The notes below the pieces were generated by a model. The model saw nothing but the letters and a program-made list of their open reading frames with translations, searched no databases and was not told the DNA's origin. From positions 1 through 6,658 of the forward strand of contig JAUYEK010000146.1 of NCBI GenBank assembly GCA_030691435.1: a DNA stretch of 6,658 bases, read 5' to 3'. Source of the stretch: Sulfuricella sp. Lineage in GTDB: Bacteria; Pseudomonadota; Gammaproteobacteria; Burkholderiales; Sulfuricellaceae. Every line of letters begins with the position of its first letter. Within the stretch, counting starts at the first letter, position 1. Shown piece by piece: positions 5,631 through 6,658 of the stretch. Both the position numbers and the translations under genes were made by a program.

Positions 5631-5873
5631 TCAGCCGGTTTCCAGCGTGGTATCCAGGCCGGTCACGGCCATCAGGATATCGTTGGTCAATTCCTCGTCC
5701 TCGTCGGTCCAGGTCGCATCCACGTCATTTTCCTCGGTAGCCAGTGGCGCGATGTCGAAATCGATAAACCGGTCGCCGATTTTCAGCGCCTGGATGCCCG
5801 ACTGGTGTTCGACAATCTCCCAGTCGTCCGGAATTTCCAGCTCTGCATGGATGTGGACGGTCAGTTTTTTCAT
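5631..5873 (-). CDS. Small acidic hypothetical protein, coupled to the WYL regulator
   Basis: I do not recognise this 80-residue protein. It starts MKKLTVHIHAELEIPDDWEIVEH, which suggests a beta strand followed by a short helix or loop, and ends in the strongly acidic stretch ATEENDVDATWTDEDEEL. About 21 of 80 residues are Asp or Glu against 4 Lys or Arg, so the protein is very acidic. There is no signal peptide, membrane segment or cysteine. Its ATG (5873-5871) overlaps the WYL regulator stop (TGA, 5872-5870) as ATGA, which is typical of translational coupling. AGGGA lies about 9 nt upstream inside the regulator's last codons, and a small hairpin (ACGGCA and TGCCGT, 5909-5928) lies further upstream. 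It could be a binding partner or modulator of the regulator, or merely a co-transcribed small protein. The overlapping start and open frame support a real gene. Confidence 0.8.
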   Translation of the reverse strand: MKKLTVHIHAELEIPDDWEIVEHQSGIQALKIGDRFIDFDIAPLATEENDVDATWTDEDEELTNDILMAVTGLDTTLETG

Positions 5874-6658
5874 GGTGGCTTTCCCTGTAATTGATTTCCC
5901 ATCCTAGCACGGCATGAGCATGTGCCGTCGTAAATCCCCGATGTCTGGCCGACCAGGTCGATGATTCGGCGGCGCAGCGGATCAGGCCCCAGCACCTCCA
6001 CCTCCGGGCCGAATTTCAGGATATCCATCACCAGTTCGCGGTCGTCGCTGTAGGGCACTTTCAGAATGTAGCGCCCCTCGTCGTCGAAGCGCGACTTCTG
6101 CTCCGGGTGCCAGGCTTCGCGGCTCACCCAGCGCGCGCGCTGCGGCGTGAAACGCAGTTCCGCCCACTTCACTTCCTTCCCCGAGAAAATCCCGTAGCCG
6201 GTGCCCAATATTTCGTCGAGCTCCTGTTCGCTGACATCCAGCGCCTGCTCGTTGAGCAGCCTCACCCGGCGGATGGCGTCCAGCGAGAAGCTGCGGATGC
6301 CGTTGCGCATATGGCACCAGGCATCCAGATACCAGTTGTCCCGGTAGTGAGTCAGGCGCTGGGGAGACAGCACCCGGTTCTGCGTTTCATCCCGGCTGCG
6401 GGTGTAGTAGCTGATCTCCAGTTTCTTGCGCTGGAGAACGGCGGTTGCGATCGGGGAGAAATGTTCGGGCTCGTAGGCGCGGGCGTTGACGCGCAGGATG
6501 CGGATGCGCTTTTCGACCGAATCCATCGGGATCTCAGCCGATTCCAGCAGCAGTTTCAGGCGGGTTAGCAGCGGGTCGACATGGGGAGAAAGCAGGCCTG
6601 GCCCCAGGTTCTGCAACAAGTGCTGCATGGTGAGCAGGGCGTGGATTTCCGAGGCGTT
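5870..6658 (-). CDS. WYL-domain transcriptional regulator (5' end cut by the window)
   Basis: This is a WYL-domain protein of the YafY/PafC type, usually an HTH-WYL regulator in which the WYL domain senses a ligand. The visible 262 residues include the region after the N-terminal HTH: NASEIHALLTMQHLLQNLGPGL, with the expected connector. The WYL core reads LEISYYTRSRDET, then LSPQRLTHYRDNWYLDAWCH containing the literal Trp-Tyr-Leu at about 109-111, and SFSLDAIRRVRLL. A WCX-type C-terminal extension follows (AELRFTPQRARWVSREAW, DGRYIL-like EGRYILKVPY, and DILKFGPEVEVLGPDPLRRRI). The HTH is beyond the window. The frame is open to the last base. The final 20 or so residues (SGIYDGTCSCRARMGNQ) do not resemble the family and encode the upstream part of the acidic-protein gene, overlapping by ATGA. 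WYL proteins are often near DNA-defence genes, but nothing of that kind is visible here. Confidence 0.93.
   Translation of the reverse strand, partial: NASEIHALLTMQHLLQNLGPGLLSPHVDPLLTRLKLLLESAEIPMDSVEKRIRILRVNARAYEPEHFSPIATAVLQRKKLEISYYTRSRDETQNRVLSPQRLTHYRDNWYLDAWCHMRNGIRSFSLDAIRRVRLLNEQALDVSEQELDEILGTGYGIFSGKEVKWAELRFTPQRARWVSREAWHPEQKSRFDDEGRYILKVPYSDDRELVMDILKFGPEVEVLGPDPLRRRIIDLVGQTSGIYDGTCSCRARMGNQLQGKPP

Noticed and set aside
5870..5930. A frameshift or fusion at the WYL regulator's C-terminus.
   Set aside because: The last 20 residues are unlike the family, but a simple drift around the coupled start of the next gene explains them; no alternative frame restores a better ending.

Overview
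The window is ordinary chromosomal DNA, about 60% G+C, from a Gram-negative proteobacterium. The outer-membrane lipid-transport ATPase (MlaF), the lysozyme-inhibitor lipoprotein (MliC), the lysine-tailed HU and the YajD-type HNH protein together suggest a betaproteobacterium, perhaps a Nitrosomonadales/Rhodocyclales-like freshwater or sediment organism. That placement is inferred from protein resemblance recalled from memory, not from a search. I see no tRNA, rRNA, CRISPR array, phage gene or transposase gene.

Layout. Positions 1-473 (+) hold the C-terminal half of class I fructose-bisphosphate aldolase FbaB, cut by the window edge. Convergent to it is mlaF (504-1313, -), which starts at TTG with a perfect Shine-Dalgarno. 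Upstream of mlaF lies a roughly 170 bp non-coding palindromic element (1379-1547) with long inverted arms built from 10-bp units. It fills the gap to an HI0933/YhiN-family flavoprotein (1552-2757, -). Next come a GC-rich terminator and the gene for nucleoid protein HU (2947-3240, -) with a recognisable promoter. Divergent from HU is an HD-domain phosphohydrolase (3480-4004, +), followed by a YajD-type HNH nuclease (4095-4463, +). A DEDDh exonuclease (4483-5103, -) converges on yajD and is divergent from the lipoprotein gene mliC (5219-5596, +). The window closes with a minus-strand pair: a WYL-domain regulator (5870-6658, cut by the edge) overlapping by 4 nt a small, very acidic protein (5631-5873).

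The genes do not form one pathway. They are mostly single-gene transcription units: glycolysis, envelope lipid asymmetry, a redox flavoprotein, chromatin, nucleotide/nucleic-acid hydrolysis, lysozyme defence and a regulator. The only tight operon signature is the ATGA overlap between the WYL regulator and the acidic protein.

The points most worth a second look are: (a) the MlaF homologue has tyrosine at the H-loop position (Y203) and stands apart from mlaE/D/C/B; (b) the inverted-repeat element upstream of it, whose edge may supply the mlaF -35 box; (c) the MliC homologue has asparagine where characterised MliC proteins have the lysozyme-contacting lysine; (d) the coupled WYL/acidic-protein pair. 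I found no clear evidence of a large undescribed system.
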